From the NCBI GenBank assembly GCA_011389755.1, contig JAABTR010000401.1, forward strand, positions 1-6,620: 6,620 bases of DNA, in the 5' to 3' direction. Of the stretch, positions 4,323-6,620 are shown in pieces. The position numbers were made by a program, and so were the translations under genes. Within the stretch, counting starts at the first letter, position 1. Every line of letters starts with the position of its first letter. This DNA is from Deltaproteobacteria bacterium. GTDB taxonomy: Bacteria; Myxococcota_A; Polyangia; JAAYKL01. The notes under the pieces are model-generated. The model was not told the origin of the DNA and searched no databases. It was given only the letters and a program-made list of their open reading frames with translations.

Positions 4323-6620
4323 ATGCAACCGGCAAAGCGTTTCCGAAAAGAGCTCCGCGAGCGTTTCGAGTCTTTTATCGAAGCTCACGGGAGTCGATTT
4401 CCGTCTCAAGAAGTGATCCGCCTCGATCTGCACTGTCACGACAGAAACAGCGACGTGCCCGATGAGCTCATCGGCCGGATCTTGCGCAGCAGGGAGACTT
4501 GGACGACCACCAAGGAGGTGGTGGAGACCCTCAAATCCCGCGGCGTGGATCTCATCACACTCACCAATCACAACAACGCGCGTTCGTGTTGGCAGCTTCA
4601 AGACGCTGGGCTCGATGTCCTGCCCGGCGCCGAGTTCTCCTGCCGTTTTGTCGAACACGACGCCTCTTTGCACGTGTTGACATACGGCTTTACACCCGAG
4701 CAGGAGGGGACGCTCAACACGCTGCGCGGGGACCTCCATCGTTTTCTCGCATACACAGCCGACCAGGACCTGCCGACGGTGCTGGCTCACCCGCTCTTTT
4801 TCTCCAGCGCGGGCGGCGTCGCGGGTTTTTCGATGTTCGAAGAACTCAGCTTGATGTTTCAAAACTTCGAGGGTGTCAACGGGCAACGAGACGCGTGGCA
4901 GAACCTCATGCTGGCCAGCTGGGTCGAGAGCCTCGACGAAGAGAAGATCGAGCACCTGGCGAAGAAGACCGGCATACCCGCCGACCGCTACTGTCGAAGG
5001 CCCCACGCGAAGTCTTTGACGGGCGGCTCGGATGACCACATGGCGATGTTCGCGGGGCTCACCGGGACGCTTTTGCACGTGCCCGAGTTGGCGGTGGAAA
5101 AAAGAAGTCGGCCGCTGAGCGCGCTGGCGCTCGAAGCGCTGCGCCGAGGGCTGACGGCACCCTACGGGACGTATAGCGATGACAAGAGGCTCGCCACGGC
5201 CTTTTTGGATTTCTTTTTTCAGGCGACCATGCACCTCGATGATCCCGGATTGCTGCGCATGCTCTTGCACCGCGGGGACCCAAAGGACAAGCTGGCGGCG
5301 CTCGGGATCGCCAACTTCATGATGGAGCTTCGAAGGCACCGGTTCACCTCCAAGTTCATCAAGACGGCGCACGATGCCCTGCACGGCAAACGCGCGGGCT
5401 TCATGGTTCGGCGCAGCAGCTCCAAGGCTTTCCGACCATTGCTCCGACGGCTCGACGAGCTGGCCGTCGCGCGCAAGACCGATCCGGGCCTGTTCGAGAG
5501 CCGTCTCGACGAGACCGTCTCCGTCATGTTTCGCCAGATCCTCGACGTGCTCGCCGAGCGGGTTACCGCCAAGCTCAGCGCCATCCCGAAAAACGACATG
5601 TCTTCGGTCGCGGCGGCGACGAAAGCGGTCGAGAAGCTGGAGCTGCCTTTGCATCTGCGGACCCTCTTCGATTCGGGAAGAGGCGAGGAGAGTCGCGGCG
5701 ATTTTGAACAGTTGAGCTTGGCGGATCTGACAGACGGGCTTTCGTTCCCGGCGTTGGCGGCGGGGCTTTTGGCGGCGGCCTCCTTTGCGAGCTTGAGGGT
5801 CATGTTCAATAACCGTCCGCTGCTGGAGGACTTTTCGAGGCGTCTCGGCGCGTTCGAACACCCCAAGCGGGTCTTGTGGCTCACCGATTCTTTTTTTGAC
5901 AACAACGGGGTCGCTTCGTCCTTGCAGCTCCTTCACGATGAGGTGTGCAAGAGGGACTTGCCTATCGACTTCGTGGTGGCGGACTCGAGCGCCTCGAGTC
6001 GCGATCACCTCATCGTGCTCGAGCCCGTCGTCGAGTTCGACGCGCCTCTTTACGAGAATCAGCCGTTTCGATTTTTTGATCTGCTCGAGCTGCGAAGAGT
6101 CTTCGTCGAAGGGGGGTACGATCGGGTGGTCTGCTCGACGGAGGCGCCTATGGGCCTGGCCGCTCTCTATCTCAAGCTCGCGTTCAGCGTGCCGGCCTAC
6201 TTCTACCTCCACACCGACTGGATCGACTTTTCCGAGCGCAAGCTCGGGCTCGAAGGGCCCAGCCTGGACAGGGTCCGTCGTCTCCTGCGGGCTCTTTATC
6301 AGCAGTTCGACGGGATCTTCGTGCTCAACCGGGATCAGATCGACTGGCTCGGCAGTGAGTCGATGGGGATCCCCAAAGAGCGCCTCTTCTACACCGCGCA
6401 CTGGTCGGACCCAAAGTTCCACCCGTGGCCCGTCGACCGCGAGGCGCTCATCCCGGGCGTCGACCCGCAGGCCCCAGTGGTGCTTTACGCCGGGCGGGTG
6501 AGCGAGGAGAAGGGGGTCATGGAGCTGCCGATTTTGATGGAGCGAATTCGGCGCGATGTGCCGGACGTCCGGCTGGTGGTCGCCGGCACGGGCCCGGCAT
6601 CCGATGAGCTGAAAAGCCGT
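4323..6620 (+). CDS. PHP-domain / GT4 glycosyltransferase fusion protein, partial (C-terminus off window)
   Basis: 766 codons stay open to the window end. Residues about 32-255 form a PHP domain, a metal-dependent phosphoesterase fold. It shows DLHCHDRNSD (H37, H39, D44), TNHNN (H83), PGAEFS (E104), LAHPL (H156) and GGSDDH (D237, H239). Most of the usual metal ligands are thus present, although motif two reads TNH rather than TDH. Residues about 256-515 are a mostly helical linker, with a hydrophobic stretch at 475-492 that might touch the membrane. From about 515 a GT-B fold begins: LWLTDSFFDNNGVASSL, STEAPMGLAALYLKL, FYLHTDW (627-633), LYAGRVSEEKGV (721-732) and VVAGTGPA (752-759). These resemble the GT4 lipid glycosyltransferases (SQD2/MgtA-like, with their HTD motif). 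The catalytic EX7E segment would lie beyond the edge. The protein probably glycosylates a lipid or glycan at the inner membrane face; the job of the PHP domain is unknown. The frame uses no TTA, CTA or TCA codon up to about 6422. Confidence 0.93.
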   Translation, partial: MQPAKRFRKELRERFESFIEAHGSRFPSQEVIRLDLHCHDRNSDVPDELIGRILRSRETWTTTKEVVETLKSRGVDLITLTNHNNARSCWQLQDAGLDVLPGAEFSCRFVEHDASLHVLTYGFTPEQEGTLNTLRGDLHRFLAYTADQDLPTVLAHPLFFSSAGGVAGFSMFEELSLMFQNFEGVNGQRDAWQNLMLASWVESLDEEKIEHLAKKTGIPADRYCRRPHAKSLTGGSDDHMAMFAGLTGTLLHVPELAVEKRSRPLSALALEALRRGLTAPYGTYSDDKRLATAFLDFFFQATMHLDDPGLLRMLLHRGDPKDKLAALGIANFMMELRRHRFTSKFIKTAHDALHGKRAGFMVRRSSSKAFRPLLRRLDELAVARKTDPGLFESRLDETVSVMFRQILDVLAERVTAKLSAIPKNDMSSVAAATKAVEKLELPLHLRTLFDSGRGEESRGDFEQLSLADLTDGLSFPALAAGLLAAASFASLRVMFNNRPLLEDFSRRLGAFEHPKRVLWLTDSFFDNNGVASSLQLLHDEVCKRDLPIDFVVADSSASSRDHLIVLEPVVEFDAPLYENQPFRFFDLLELRRVFVEGGYDRVVCSTEAPMGLAALYLKLAFSVPAYFYLHTDWIDFSERKLGLEGPSLDRVRRLLRALYQQFDGIFVLNRDQIDWLGSESMGIPKERLFYTAHWSDPKFHPWPVDREALIPGVDPQAPVVLYAGRVSEEKGVMELPILMERIRRDVPDVRLVVAGTGPASDELKSR

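Noticed and set aside
4281..6422. 713-codon open frame on the minus strand opposite the PHP-GT4 gene
   Set aside because: It lies in exact codon register with the sense gene, where antisense stops need TTA, CTA or TCA sense codons, which this gene avoids. Its product is low-complexity and rich in Arg, Glu and Gln, with no domain, while the plus-strand product has clear PHP and GT4 motifs.

Overview
The window is GC-rich with strong codon bias. Stop-free antisense frames lie behind its genes, because the sense strand avoids TTA, CTA and TCA codons. The gene content suits a Gram-negative bacterium, perhaps of deltaproteobacterial or myxococcal grade, but no marker fixes the taxonomy and this placement is a guess. 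No rRNA, tRNA, CRISPR array, insertion sequence or phage gene was found.

Layout, left to right. (1) Positions 305 to 1, minus strand, running off the left edge: the N-terminal part of a MinD/Mrp-type P-loop ATPase with an inserted ferredoxin domain. Its nucleotide-binding loop and first cysteine cluster are both degenerate. (2) Positions 306-564: a divergent control region with one good sigma70-like promoter for the ATPase gene, and an odd SD-ATG-TAG leader in front of the next gene. (3) Positions 565-1719, plus strand: a 384-residue protein that looks like an (alpha/alpha)6 six-hairpin glycosidase-type enzyme of unknown specificity. (4) Positions 4008 to 1772, minus strand: a two-gene unit. 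A GT-B glycosyltransferase of the MJ1255-like type comes first, then a radical SAM protein with a C-terminal SPASM/twitch-like cysteine set. The two are joined by a 4-base TTGA stop/start overlap. The unit converges on gene 3 with only 52 bases between the stops. (5) Positions 4009-4322: a divergent intergenic region of 314 bases with no convincing gene. (6) Position 4323 to the right edge, plus strand: 766 codons of a long fusion protein, with an N-terminal PHP metal-dependent phosphoesterase-like domain, a helical linker and a C-terminal GT4 glycosyltransferase cut off by the window end.

Taken together, two glycosyltransferases, a glycosidase-like protein, a PHP domain and a radical SAM enzyme suggest a locus that builds and trims a glycolipid or surface glycan. 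That is inference from families and proximity; no substrate can be read from the sequence. The ATPase at the left edge faces away and probably belongs to a separate iron-sulfur related transcription unit. The points most worth following up are the degenerate ATPase, the PHP-GT4 fusion and the translationally coupled glycosyltransferase/radical SAM pair.
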